From positions 28,396,421 to 28,460,420 of the forward strand of contig CM067316.1 of NCBI GenBank assembly GCA_034231615.1: a stretch of 64,000 nucleotides of DNA. The letters run 5' to 3'. Positions 10,551-21,884 of the stretch are shown one piece after another. The notes under the pieces are model-generated. The model did no database searches, had not been told where the DNA came from, and saw only the letters and a list, made by a program, of their open reading frames with translations. How positions within the stretch are numbered: the stretch's first letter is position 1; each line of letters begins with the position of its first letter. The DNA comes from Meghimatium bilineatum. Lineage: Eukaryota; Mollusca; Gastropoda; Stylommatophora; Philomycidae. Position numbers and translations under genes: made by a program.

Positions 10551-10989
10551 TTCATAGTCAATACACAATTGACACTGCTATTTAATCAGTAAATGATTGT
10601 TATGTCATGTTCTCAACCACTGTAATTTCAATCTTTGTTGGTAGGATGCCTATACTAAAGCATTGCTGCAACTCTTGCAGTGGTTGGTTCCATATCTTAA
10701 AAAAGGTTAGCAGCTATCACAATTCTTAGTTGCCTTTTATGACATACTCTTGATGTAAGACATCAGTTCCACTCATTCTCCTTACAAAGGGATCTCCCTT
10801 TGTAAATAAAAATACTTACCAGCTGAAGACAGAGTGATATAGTAGACCACAGACCCCATCTGGTTTGTCAAAAATGACAACATATACTGAAAGATTAAAT
10901 GAATTGCTGTAAGAATTTTGTGCAATAAGTTTATAATTCATACATATGATTTTATGATATGAGTGAATTAATTGATATTAAAAGATTGC

Positions 10990-11641
10990 AAAAATATATT
11001 GTCTTGATTTGAAACTAGCGTCATAGCACATGGGGCATTCCCATAAATGCTTCGCTCTCCATTCCAGCAGCCATTTGAGTGTGTCAATCTCAAAGTCCCA
11101 GTCAGGTGTTGCTTATGTGATCTTTGGTTCTTTTCAAATATAGTACATTTTCTTTCCTCACCTCTAATCACTTTCAATTCTCTTCTCTTCTGTCATTCTC
11201 TTCTCAGTACTCTTCCATCAATCGCAGCATTGCCTGCCAATGAGTCAGCTCTTTTTTTCCTCTCACTTCAGCGTGACCTGGGCAGTATATTCATGTAATT
11301 TCTGTACAATTGAGTTGTTCAATAGCACAATGCATTCCTTTCTCAGCATGTTCTTTTTCTATCTTAAGCAGCATGCTTTGAGAATCTGTATTACCGAGTG
11401 GATTGATGTATCAGTTATCAACCAACTTAGTGCTGCTGTAACTCTATCTTCATTCTCATGCTCGATGTGATGCAGACGATCTCTCAACCAACGTCAAGCC
11501 GTTTCTGTAGGCAACAAAATACCAACCGCATTTATTTGTATATCTGTTGACTAAGTCACTTATGTCTTGTGATTTTGAATGTCGCTGGGCAAGCTCTTGT
11601 ACTGTAACCTCTGCCATGATACCAGTCCATTTCCAACACAC
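10990..11641 (-). pseudogene. LINE RNase H and C-terminal region
   Basis: Minus strand, several frames. 11641-11460 gives VTVQELAQRHSKSQDISDL and YRNGLTLVE; further on come an IEQLNCTEIT-like block, a PGHAEV block and a T-H-W-Q-A-M-L segment (shifted ADSLAGNA), which are the terminal motifs of RNase H. The tail 11177-10968 (RSHKQHLTGTLRLTHSNGCW, GNAPCAMT) corresponds to 42100-41975 (RTRNQQLTGDTFRWLTE, CLQCCDACS), so both are the same family. Multiple stops. Confidence 0.6.
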
Positions 11642-11649
11642 TTTATCTA

Positions 11650-12900
11650 GTTAAATTATTACATCAGTCCGTGATGTTTTCTCACCAGTTAGTCAGTGGT
11701 TATAAAAATATATTGTACAAATTAGAAGGCAGCAAATATGATTATATCATGGACAGTAGAACTGACAACCAACTGTCTCACAACTTAAGGCAATGTATTT
11801 ACTAATTCTGTTATAAGCACCCCTTCCCCAATCCAAATAAAATGCTATCTTAGCCAGAACATGTCTCACTCTCATTGCTATAGAATATAGATCCAGTATA
11901 TAAAGCATGTACAACAATGCACAGATAATTCTTAGAATTGCAAAAACACTGAATCAGGGCTTAAAATATTTCTTTAGAAAGGGAGGATAAAAGGGGAGGT
12001 GGGTGTCAAAAGTAATGTGAGTTATGAACCTTAACAAGTCGCATAGTACATGGTTTCCTGTAAGTGAACAACTGCCAAGTCAATGGTTGACCAAGAATCG
12101 TCTGACTAGCTTTCGTCACCTTGCTGATAGCAATGGCAACACTCATCGGCCTTCACAGAGCATAATCCTAGTACGCTACTTCCTGGTGGCCATGTGAACC
12201 ACAGAAATAACTTTTATTTCAAACCATGAATAATGATTGGATTAAAAACCTAGGGTGTTAACAGTACACTACCACAGCTTCCACTCATGAGAGGGAGAAA
12301 GGTGAGGATATAGTTGTACCTAGTTTTATAAAAATGATATTTCAATTTTACGCTGAATTTTTTGTTACATTTTTCTGAATACCGTTAAAGAGGCAGTTTT
12401 ACTTGCTTCTTTGACACATTTCCTAGTTATTAAATGGCTGTTCTGACTTTCTAAAGAACCTAAGAGGAAAGGAGAATTTGAAAAAAATGCTTCCCTTTTA
12501 TATATGAACTTGAATTCAACACAGCACAGATCAAAAGACATTGATGCTGTCATGTAACAAATACAAACATCATAACATACCCGTAAACATGATAGCATGA
12601 GAAGAAACGTGTGTTATAAGTGAATTATTATAAAGCTGCTGAGAAATATTTCAAACAATCAGAATCTAGCCAACATGATTCCAACCCTGTCTGTATAGCA
12701 GACACTCAACTGTTTCACAACTTGTGGCATAAAAAATGATACTTAAACCAAGTTGTTTAAACAGCTCTCATTAATATGGAATACAGATATGCATATTGTA
12801 GTTGATTATGTTGTCATTAATCTTGAGCCCTGACATTCCTTCCATATAATAAAACATGTTGTCCCCATTTTTCTTAACAGTATAGGAGCAGAAGTTTATA
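11650..12900. other. No supported gene
   Basis: About 1.25 kb without recognisable coding, RNA or element boundaries. Only short chance open frames. Confidence 0.4.
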
Positions 12901-12914
12901 TAGATATAATAAAT

Positions 12915-13050
12915 CAGTGTTACTTGTGGAGGCATGCAGTTGGTCCTAATTTACAGAACTCAATGTTACTTGTGGTGACATGCAGTAGGTCCTAATTTAC
13001 AGAAGCCAATGCTACTTGTGGTGGCATGCAGTGGGCCTCAATTCTACCTA
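12915..13050. repeat. 46-bp tandem repeat, three units
   Basis: Units start at 12915, 12961 and 13007, each with the pattern (C)A.TG.TACTTGTGG followed by GCATGCAGT or ACATGCAGT and GGTCCTAATTTACAGAA. The third unit is shorter and diverged. Spacing is exactly 46 bp twice. Confidence 0.85.
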
Positions 13051-13109
13051 GAGTCACCAAAAGACTTTTGGTAGTAATCTCTCAGAAATGAGATTGAGGC
13101 ATTCCTATA

Positions 13110-13530
13110 AATGATCAGCTCACCAGTTCATCAATCATCTCAAGTATTTTATTGTTGCTTTGTTTATGTGTTGTTTCCATGTCACCTTATCATCAAAAGT
13201 AACTCCGAGGTATGTGGATTGTTTGTCTTCTTCCAAAAGTTCTCCATCTATCTTGATGGCACAGCACTTTTTTTGTGGTGAGAGGATAAAGAGTATAGTG
13301 CTACACTTATCTGTGTTAACACTGATGCACCATCTATTTGCCCATAGGGTTAAGGCATCAATAACTCTTTGTATTTGTTTAGTGGCCACTGTCACGTGCA
13401 CCAGATCACCAGCATAGGCCCTACATTGCCACTTTGATCCCATATGGTAGTTCAGCAACTAGGTCATTGATAAGAACTCAGCTGTTTCTTCGTATCACTG
13501 TGCCAACCACGATAACATGGTCTGCTCACG
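13110..13530 (-). pseudogene. LINE reverse-transcriptase palm/thumb remnant
   Basis: Frame 13458-13135 reads YAGDLVHVTVATKQIQRVI (YADD degenerated to YAGD), then WCISVNTDKCSTILF and STYLGVTFDDKVTWKQHI, the motif C to thumb block of Jockey/R1-type LINEs. A shifted LINDLVAELPYG block lies upstream at about 13480-13450. Nothing 3' of the thumb is preserved. Confidence 0.7.
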
Positions 13531-13919
13531 CATGACCAGCAAAGTGGATCCATGTGATACTATGGAAGTTATTGAGAAGAGTCACCCACTCTTTCTTATC
13601 ATGTTTTCAGTCTGCAGAGTTCACAATGTTAAGTTTTAATCACACGGGAAAATAAAAGATGCACAGAATAATTAATACATTAGTAACTAGAAATTTATTA
13701 ACATTGATGATGCTGTACTCAGGAGGTCCCTATATGAGCTCAGTCCCTTAAAACTTGCTGAAAGTGGCAGCAACAGAGCATTTACGCAGTAGATACAGTA
13801 ATTCTAACTTTTTCTCTAGCTAAGAAAATAGAGTACTTTACTCATTGTAAGTTTTATCTACTATTGATAGATAAATACATAGGAGTCCCAAAAAAAGTAT
13901 CCATATTTGTTTAATAGAC

Positions 13920-14077
13920 TCCGCAGAATATGGATGTTTTGGGCCATTGGCACAAATAAAATGGCAACACAACACATTTCCATTCTCTGGAATATATTCA
14001 ACTGGAAATCTTGTAGGAGCATTGTCCTGTTACAAGAGAAATACAGCGGGAGTTTGAGAATGAACGCTGAAGAAGAA
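13920..14077 (+). mobile_element. Short retroposon with GAA tail, copy 1
   Basis: A 158-bp body ending GCTGAAGAAGAA, bounded by a perfect 11-bp duplication GTTTAATAGAC (13909-13919 and 14078-14088), inserted in RTE-A. A related body of 160 bp lies at 47061-47220 with its own 11-bp duplication. One frame resembles the end of a Jockey/R1-like LINE (GNLVGALSCYKR against AENLVGQLSCYKR in copy 2). It could therefore be a 5'-truncated LINE or a fixed-length non-autonomous derivative. Confidence 0.82.
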
Positions 14078-14647
14078 GTTTAATAGACAACAGAAATGCC
14101 TTTGACAGAGTCCAACATGAAATATTAATTTCACATCAGCAAAATATAAGATTAGATGGAAAAAACATCAGACTGATTAGAAATATATATTGGGAAGAAA
14201 CTCCATCAATAAGATGTGAAAACAGGCAGTCACAATACTTAGAAAAAAAGAGGGGTAAGACAAGGTTATATTTTATCACCCAACCTATTTAACATCTACA
14301 CAGAGAATATTTTTAAATATATAGAAGGAATGCCAGGACTCAAGATCAGTGGGAGAATAATAAATACAATTGAGATATGCAGATGATACTGTCCTTTTAG
14401 CAGAATATGAACAGGAACTACAAAGACTATTAGATCAAGTAGATAAATCTAGTAAATAATGACTACATAATAATAAAAACCATTATAATCAGCAAAATCA
14501 CAGAAGAATAGGTGCTATACATAAAAATACATGGAGAGATACTACAACAAGTAGAATATTATCAATATTTCGGACACATAATCACAAATGATGGTAGATG
14601 TGAAATAGAAGTTAAAAGGAGAATAGAAATGGCTAAATCTAATTTTA

Positions 14648-15805
14648 ACCCATAATCTTCAAACTACCATGTGGTCCAAATGGACCCCACTTTCAACTTT
14701 TACTGTTTCCATTTTATTGAAATTTGCTAGGATATGTTTGATATTTTATGACTTTGTCACAAATGTGTTTATGAACATGCTAAAATTTACCACAAAACTG
14801 ACTGAAAATTATGTTATATCATAAGCTATAGCCAAGCAAAATGAATTAAACAGGTTACTAAAATACTTACCTTGCCTATTAATAAAAATATATAAAAAAG
14901 TATATATAAAAAACATACAATAAAACTAAACAGGACAATTCTCCACGTATCGGCTCAAATTGAACCTTTTTCAAGAGACAAACAACAGAAAACAACACAA
15001 TAAAAACAAAATAGATGACTAGATTTCATCAAGCCCCGTCTCCATAACGCAGGGAAACAATGTAAGCTATAGCATTTGTTACCAGTGGGGTCCAAATGGA
15101 CCCCATTGCCTTTTCTATAGAAAAGTAACACATTTCCACTATTAAAAGATATTAAACTTGATTAGGACAAAAACATTGACAGAAGATATACTGAAATGGA
15201 CAAACCAAAAAGGAATTTATGTGTTCCAGGACAAATGGAAAAATTTGGAGATGCAATATTTCTTTGTAGTTTTGCTTTTGGCTAGTGTATAAGTCAAAAC
15301 ATGAAACCATTGGTGAACATTGGAATAAGGATTATGGTCGTGCAATACTTTCAAAGCTAATGCAATGCAACAGATTCACTGAAATTTCAGAATATCTGTG
15401 ATTTGATAATGTCCAAGAGAGTTGACAATGATAAAGAAGAGATACATTTGAGCCAACAAAGCAAATATTCAACAACTTGGTGAAAAATTTACAGGACTGC
15501 TATGTTCCATCATACAATATAACCGTTGATCAATTAGTTGATGTCCTTTCAAGCAATACATTCTCTCAAAACCTGGTAAAATGGCATAAAAATATGGTGC
15601 TATTATGACACTGTTGCCCATATGTTTTCCATATGCAATGTTTTACACTGGCAGAGAACCTGGACAACCACACAAAAAATAACCAAGGAGAAAGAGTTGT
15701 ACTGGACATTGTGAAAGACTTGGAAAATAGCAAATGGAATATTGCATGAGACATATAGACCCCACCAGTAAAAAGTGATACTAAAAAATCCTGGTAGTTT
15801 GAGGG
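14648..15805 (+). mobile_element. piggyBac element 1 (internally deleted), TTAA flanked
   Basis: Bounded by TTAA at 14644-14647 and 15806-15809. Ends are CCC...CTTCAAACTACCA on the left and the inverse TGGTAGTTTGAGGG on the right. Without the element the RTE-A host reads continuously (GGCTAAATC... to ATGACATGAGG). The palindromic GGTCCAAATGGACC occurs near both ends (about 14677 and 15090). At 1,158 bp it is about half the size of an autonomous piggyBac. Confidence 0.87.
15190..15770 (+). pseudogene. piggyBac transposase fragment
   Basis: Frames carry DYGRAIFSKLMQ, RFTEISEYL and RFDNVQERVDND, then YVPSYNITVDQLVD, WHKNMVLL, and NNQGERVVLDIVKDLENSKWNI. These match the central DDE region of piggyBac transposases in order (the RNRF...F.RFD block, then ...YNITVDEQL..F and the GERVVLDLV block). 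Stops and frameshifts throughout; N- and C-termini are missing. Confidence 0.78.
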
Positions 15806-16222
15806 TTAATGACATGAGGAAAATATTGATATCTAAAAACATTACAAACAAGTTAAAAATGAGAATTATAAAATATTTTAAAATCTATTCTATATTAAAG
15901 TATGACTCAGAAATGTGGACAATGAATAAACAACTAGAAGACAGAAATGATACTTTTTAGATGTGGATGTACAGAAGAATAGGGAGAATTTCATGGTAAG
16001 AGAAGACAACAAAGAGGTTCTATCAACACTTTGTACGGAAAACAGGGAGGTGTTGACACATGGTTTATAATGGAACATTATTGTTTTGTTATAGATATTT
16101 TGCTTTCTGGAGTTACTAGTGACTATCAACAATATAAGACCTGCTGATTCATCTGGAAATTATTTTTCAAAAGTAAAACCTTTGACTTTACGTTTAATTT
16201 TCATTGACTTTTGACACAAAGA

Positions 16223-18907
16223 TAGGGTTACCATAATTATCAGATGGAAAAAGTGGGCGTTTCGACGTGCGCCTTTAAATCCAGTGCACTCTTATTGTAG
16301 GGTTAGCCAAAATTGTCAGATGGAAAAAGAGGATACGCAAAATTTTCATCAAATATGGCCAATATTAAGTGTTGTACAAATAAAATTAAAGTTAAACTAA
16401 ATAAAATATTGTTCTTATTTAATTATAAACTTGTATTAACTGAGTGTTCAGTGCTCCACACTAGCTGACTGAAAAGAAACAGTAAGTTAGTAACTAAATT
16501 ACTGAAGTTTACCAAACAGTAGTGAAAGTATCTCATTCTGAGTCATTATCATCAAAATCGCGCGCATTTGAGGAAATTGCGTTGGGATCATAGATTGTGC
16601 CTGGACTGAGCCCAAGCATATTTCTCAGATGAACTGGTAAATTTAACTGGTATCTCTTCAACAAGTTAGGCTGGCTGCTGAGATATGTGTGAAATTCTTT
16701 GCATGACATATGCTTCAAGTTATGCTGCACAAACAGAATTCCTGCGACAGATTCAATGAGCAACTTATTCCTTTCCTTCGTCCATTGACTTTGCATCAGA
16801 CAAAACACTCTCTCAGTGTTAGCATTGTGTGATGGAATGGCAATAAAAAATTCAGCAATAATAAGAAATTCTGAAAAACATTCCTCACTTTTGCAACTGT
16901 TGAAATACTTCACCCACTTCTCATGTGCCAGTTGAGCAACAAAATCGTCTTATCACAATTTGCCTCAACAAATTTCTTCAAGTTGCACAATAGATCGAAC
17001 ACTTGCTATCGTCAACTTGTACTTTCCTTTCTCTGAGGTATAAAACGGAAGCTGAAACCTCTCCCAAGTTGGACTTTCAGTTAATGCCATCCATGCAAAT
17101 TCGTTGAACTTCTCCAGTGGCACAGTCCACATATCCAAATATTCTAAACATGTGGTGTACAATAAGGTTACTTGCGAACAGAAAGCATCACATTGGTCAT
17201 CTAGTCCATCTCGACACAACTTTGTTAACAACTCCTTCACCTTAAGTGGCATGAAACCAGCTTGTTGTACAGCACCTGAGAACAGACTGAATGGATTTAA
17301 GGCAATTCATAACCTTCAGCAGCGAATTCTTTTCACGTTCAAGTTTTGGACTGAAACACACTCATCAGAGATTGCATATGCCAAAGGTAAACCTCACTAA
17401 GGTAATTTTGAAATAAATTTCGGATCACAGCAGGTGGTTTATCTTAAGACAAGAAGAAAGACTTCACTGCTGAAAACATCTCCAGCAAGCGTTGGATACC
17501 AGGAAACAGTGACAGCCATCAAGTCTTGCTGACGATATTCCACTTCAACAAACTCGCAGTACTCCTTCAGATGTTCAGTTCTAACCGTGTAAATTGAAAA
17601 ATAGTTGTACATTTTCACAATGATTGATTCAATGTCAAGATCAAGTGTATCAGCGCCATGATGCAAGGCTTTATTCAACGCATGAGCTGTGCAACCAATA
17701 CCAACTAACGGCGCTAAGTTTGCATTGCTTTTCATCCTCTGTAACTTAGCAAACACATTATTGCCGTCGGCTTTATGCCGGACACCTCCAAAATTGGTAT
17801 TGCAATTGTCACCAGCATAGGCTATGCACTTCTGAAATAAGTGATGCTTGTTCAAGCTATTCTTTATGCAAGTGGAAATGTTGTCTGCAGTTTCATTTGG
17901 AGTGCTGTGGACATCAGCGAGTTTTGACTGTAAACCACTGTTTCTATAGTCAAAGTATTGAATCAAAATAGGAAATAATTTAACACTGCCATGATTACTA
18001 CAGTACACTACAGTATGAACACTACAGTAACGCACTGTGTTCACTGCTGTAACAAACATCTGGACGGAATGCGGAGCCAGCACAGAGTACACAATTGCTT
18101 CTGTTTTGTTCGCGCGCATGACATTAATATGCGTGCAATATCAGAATCAGGTATTATTGTTTTTAATAGGCAACAACTGCAGTCCGCTGATTTATAGTTG
18201 TGATGGTGCTTGACAGTGAGAAACGCCAGTGTACCTTCAGCTGCAGAATCAGATTCGTCACTTTTCGAACCCGGTGTTATGAAAAATTTGGTAATTTTAG
18301 TATATGAAGTAGTTCCGTGAACACTCTTCACAAGCTTCAGCGTTTCCATGTGTGCCTTTAAATCCAGTGCACCCTTATTGGCAACAGACATATACGTTCC
18401 GCCGCCGCATGTCAAACATTCAACTTCCCAGTCATATCAGCCTTACAAAAATCTGGATTGTTGGTCTTCAGTGTGTCTGTAAATATAACACTTCCATATC
18501 AGCATTTTTAAAATCTTACTTTTTAAATTTAAGTTCAATCTTCAATTCACCTATTTATTTATTAATAATTATCACTAACAAACTCACGTTACCGTCTGCT
18601 ATGCGAAATGCGTTATGTTTACGAAAAATTGAAAATGGCATACGGAACCGGAAGTTCTGATGGCCAATGTTAACATTGAGCTAAATATAGGTGGAGCACG
18701 TGTTTATTTCACGATACATAATAGATTAAAGTATATAATTAAACTATATAGCACAGAAATATGTAAGCAAGAAAGTATCTATCGACCGGGGACGGACAGT
18801 TGGGGACGGAGAAAAACCCGGACAAAAGCCGTTTTTCTGGAAAGCCGCCCAGACAGGGGCATAAAAAGAGGCCGCGTCCAGGGAAACCTGGATGTATGGT
18901 AACCCTA
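16223..18907 (-). mobile_element. hAT transposon, 2,685 bp, with perfect 8-bp TSD
   Basis: Left end TAGGGTTACCATA (16223-16235) is the exact inverse of the right end TATGGTAACCCTA (18895-18907). Both sides carry the 8-bp duplication CACAAAGA (16215-16222 and 18908-18915), the hAT signature. The left terminus is compound: a second TIR-like TAGGGTTAGCC starts at 16298, and the 40 bp between (16258-16297) match a piece of the element's own coding region at 18341-18380. The element contains a disabled transposase. Confidence 0.92.
16533..18440 (-). pseudogene. hAT transposase, broken
   Basis: From the N-terminus: a zinc-finger region (18440-18340: WEVECLTCGGGTYMSV, NKGALDLKAHMET), then a frame with ITKFFITPGSK, then in another frame AIVYSVLAPHSVQMF, the catalytic region with HTVVYCSNHG, CIAYAGDNCNTNFGGVRH (second-Asp-type block) and GIGCTAHALNKALHH, then WYPTLAGD. 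After further frame changes come KVKELLTKL and, near the end, EFFIAIPSHNANTERVFCLM with WTKERNKL, the hAT C-terminal dimerisation region. At least three frames are used, so it is inactive. About 640 codons if counted through breaks, normal for hAT. Confidence 0.88.
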
Positions 18908-18915
18908 CACAAAGA

Positions 18916-19235
18916 GACCAATGAAAATCATGTGAAAATCAAATGCGACACTTTAGAAGGATGTTCCCTTTATTACAACAGATCTTAAATGTCAATGATC
19001 ATAGACATCAGTTAAAGGAGTCCCACTCACCCTCTTCACTGACAAGCATTATCTTACAATACACTGAATCTAGTTTTTCAGCTTTACAAATCATGCCAAT
19101 TTATCTTTCTAAAATGATACAATTTTACTTTTCCTTTGATTTTTATTGGTCACTTTGTGTTCACAGCCAATGAAAATCATAGGAACAATTAAATTGCATC
19201 ACTTTAGAAGAACTATTCCCATGAGTCCACAGGAC
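18916..19235. repeat. ~250-bp diverged duplication flanking the hAT
   Basis: CCAATGAAAATCAT followed by CACTTTAGAAGGA..TTCCC occurs at about 18918-18967, and again (CCAATGAAAATCAT, CACTTTAGAAGAA..TTCCC) at about 19168-19220. The sequence just left of the hAT (about 16175-16214) resembles 19110-19160, so the second copy looks like an uninterrupted version of the hAT target. Confidence 0.5.
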
Positions 19236-19544
19236 TATATAGTTCAGAGACTGGACTTCAATGTGTTGCCTTAGTCTAAAGACATGTAATGAAAAACAAG
19301 GCCACTGCCACAGGCCACCCAGTTCACCCCACTATTTTCAGTGTTTTGGTCTGTCCATGAGGGGTGATTTATTACTTTCCACCTGTCTCTTACATTTCCC
19401 CATCTTAGAATACAGCCAGGAATATGTTCGAGCATCTGCAGTGAGTGAAATGAAGCCATGTCACCTGGGTGTTTATTTAATGTTAAAGTTTTAATGAAAT
19501 TTGTTAAAACTGGATTCCTTTAATGGCATTCCACTGTATAGTAT

Positions 19545-19765
19545 TGTGGACATATTAAAAGACATGATACCTTGTTGAGAACCTCGAGGGTAAAGTCCAG
19601 CTAAGGCAAGTAAGAGGTAGGCAGATCAGCAAATGGGTGAGAAACATCATGAAATGGACATGTTACAGTCTAGCAGCATGCACCACCAAGGCAAGAGACA
19701 GGGAATGTTGGAGTTCTGCTACAACCAGCCAACCTTTGTTGCAGAGATGCACTCCATGATGATGA
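19545..19765 (+). pseudogene. RTE-A 3' end
   Basis: Matches RTE-A copy 1 from GGACATATTAAAAGACATGA through the GTAAGAGGTAGGCAG region to CAACCTTTGTTGCAGAG and the ATGATGATG tail. It may be the missing 3' end of the copy broken at 16034, displaced by ~3.5 kb that includes the hAT. About 42 bp of RTE-A between the two parts is missing. That link is inference. Confidence 0.7.
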
Positions 19766-20284
19766 CTCATTGTCAACTGAGTAAATTGTATAGCTGACTA
19801 ACAAATGATTAGTATGAAAATAATGAATGAATACTTAAAATATGTGTTTAAATACTTAAAACTAATAAAAAGATGGTAATAATAATTATAAAATAGATCT
19901 GGACAAAAACATTTGATGTGTCGATAAAAATATCTTTGACTCAATGAACATATAATAAGAAAAACTAGTATAGAAATAAATTGTATTTTAAGAACATCTT
20001 TTAAAAGAATAAATAAAACAGTTTGTGTAGTGGCCTGCCAAAGGAGTGATAAAATTGAATAATTCATGCAGTACATTCAAGAACAATAGTGTAAGTGCTA
20101 TAACGAAATTATTCACCGTGTAGAAATGAAGACTAAGACAAGAAAGTAGGATAATATCTAACCATAGACACAAGAGAGAGATACAATAGAATAGGGCACA
20201 ATCTTGATCATAGGATTAGAACTCGCATGTTTGATGTATTATGAATTTGGTGTACTAATTACTAAGCCACATTATATATAAAGT

Positions 20285-20860
20285 AACATATTCTTTCCAG
20301 AACGTTGTCTTCATCGTGGATACTCTGAACACCTTGAGCAAGCAGGCCTGCATTGGCCAGAGACATGTACATACATTCTTTTATGTCGCTGGTCCATCAT
20401 CTTCTTCTCTCGCCTGGCACTTTACCCTCTAGAATCAGCCTTTCGATACCATCGTGTCACTTTAAGTGTCCAAAATACTGTAGCTACCTTCTTTCTTATG
20501 ATGGTATTTAGAAGTCATCCTTCATTTTGTTTCAGCAATTTCAATGTTCTTATTTTTCTCTGTCCATGATATTCATGGGATCACATGTAGCACTTCATTT
20601 CAAATGAGTTTATTCTTTTGGATATTATCTTGTTTAAAGTCCAAGTCTCACATCCATATGTTGCCACTGGGAAAACACATGATCTTAAGAGGGCTACTCA
20701 TTCATAAGTTGTTATTACTACTTTGTCACAGCTTTCTCATTTATGTTAATTTGAGTGTTGCAATTGCGAGTCTTCTCCTAATCTCAACAACAATTTCCTA
20801 AACTGTTTATATTTGCTCCCAGATATTCAAATTTGTTTACACATTCTAATTATATATTGC
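20285..20860 (-). pseudogene. RTE-B 3' portion
   Basis: Starts at the RTE-B 3' end (AACATATTCTTTCCAGAACG) and runs to the thumb. The minus strand shows the blocks for the final basic region (about 20400), the KRHDGIE-like block, and a Y-G-C-E-T-W-like thumb block (about 20640-20690). Related to 39613-41421. It stops in a (TA)n run at 20880. Confidence 0.6.
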
Positions 20861-20879
20861 CTATGTTGATTACTGGTTA

Positions 20880-21880
20880 TATATATATATATATATATAC
20901 CGGTAGATAGTTTCTGATAGTCAAAAAAGAAAGCAAGAAGACATGCCTCAGACAGAGAAAATGTTTCAGAAACAAAATATCTGCAGTACCAGTACTGCAG
21001 AATTTGCAGATAACCAAAATCCTAAAAGCATCTTTGGGTTGTGACCCTGGAAAGAGATTGTTCTGAAGCTCACACCTAGAAATCTAGCCAATGCTTTATG
21101 GATCATTTCCAGGCAGTACAAGTTCAAATGAAATGAAAATTGATTGCACAAAATGAACAAGATCTTTTGATATCCACAACCAAAACAATGTCAATGTGCA
21201 CAGTAAGAGAGCAGCTGCAATGGTCTCAAAAATGTCATGTCTCAAAGCTCATGACATCGAGAATAGTGAGAAAGTTAGTGCATATTTAGCTATTTTTAGT
21301 GCATTGAGAAGGAGGCACTGAGTCAGATGGCAAATACAAGAAAATGAAATATGGAAATCATAACTAAAGCAGTGTTCACACTCAAGAATAAGCTTCTAGT
21401 TATCTTTGAGAGATACAATGTGTGGAAAAGGAAATGGAAATCATATAGTCCTAGACTGATAATAATGTGTAGAGGCTCAGACTTGGAAGAGGCATTTACA
21501 ATGTCAGTGTACAAAACCTCAGCTAAGGGGGCAAACCAACCCTAGTCCAACTCTACTGTCAAGTGTTTCCTATATCTGTACCGGGTTCACAGATGAGAAA
21601 AGGTTCAGTACCCTGGAACATAGGGAACAATGGACCATCTAATTACATGAGACAAGTTCATTGGAAGTGGAACACCTCACACAAGATAGACATAGTCAAT
21701 ACAAGTCTAAAGCTCTGCTTACTATCTCTACTCCTGGACACTGCAAATCAGGGACATGTTTCAGCCTGCAAAGTCTAATCTCGCAGTAGGTGATAAACTG
21801 TTATAGCATAGAGCTGATAAACATTCATCACCTGGTGATAGATAAGAAGGCTTTAACAGGCCAGGGAAGCATACCCAAAT
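20880..21880. other. No supported gene; short (TA)n at its start
   Basis: A (TA) run at about 20879-20900, then roughly 1 kb with only chance open frames. I recognise no domain, and no exact repeat of this region was found elsewhere in the window. Confidence 0.4.
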
Positions 21881-21884
21881 TAAA

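Larger units (their letters stand above)
13858..16034 (+). mobile_element. RTE-A copy 2, split by a retroposon and a piggyBac
   Basis: RTE-A blocks appear in order: the pre-palm region (13858-13919), palm with FDRVQHEIL-like sequence after 14088, motif B (about 14245-14300), a degraded active site near 14375-14385, then after the piggyBac the thumb (NDMRKILISKNITNKLKMRI, YDSEMWTMNKQLEDR). Insertions at 13920-14077 and 14648-15805 account for most of the interruption. It breaks off at about 16034, where other copies continue with another ~230 bp; a matching 3' end resumes at 19545. Confidence 0.78.

Noticed and set aside
12915..13050. CRISPR-like array
   Set aside because: The three 46-bp units are directly adjacent with no unique spacers, in an animal genome; a plain tandem repeat.
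20966..21160. Possible further TMEM234 exon on the minus strand
   Set aside because: Hydrophobic, but lacks the expected PF.LNQ.GS or AVP..NS motifs and consensus splice sites.
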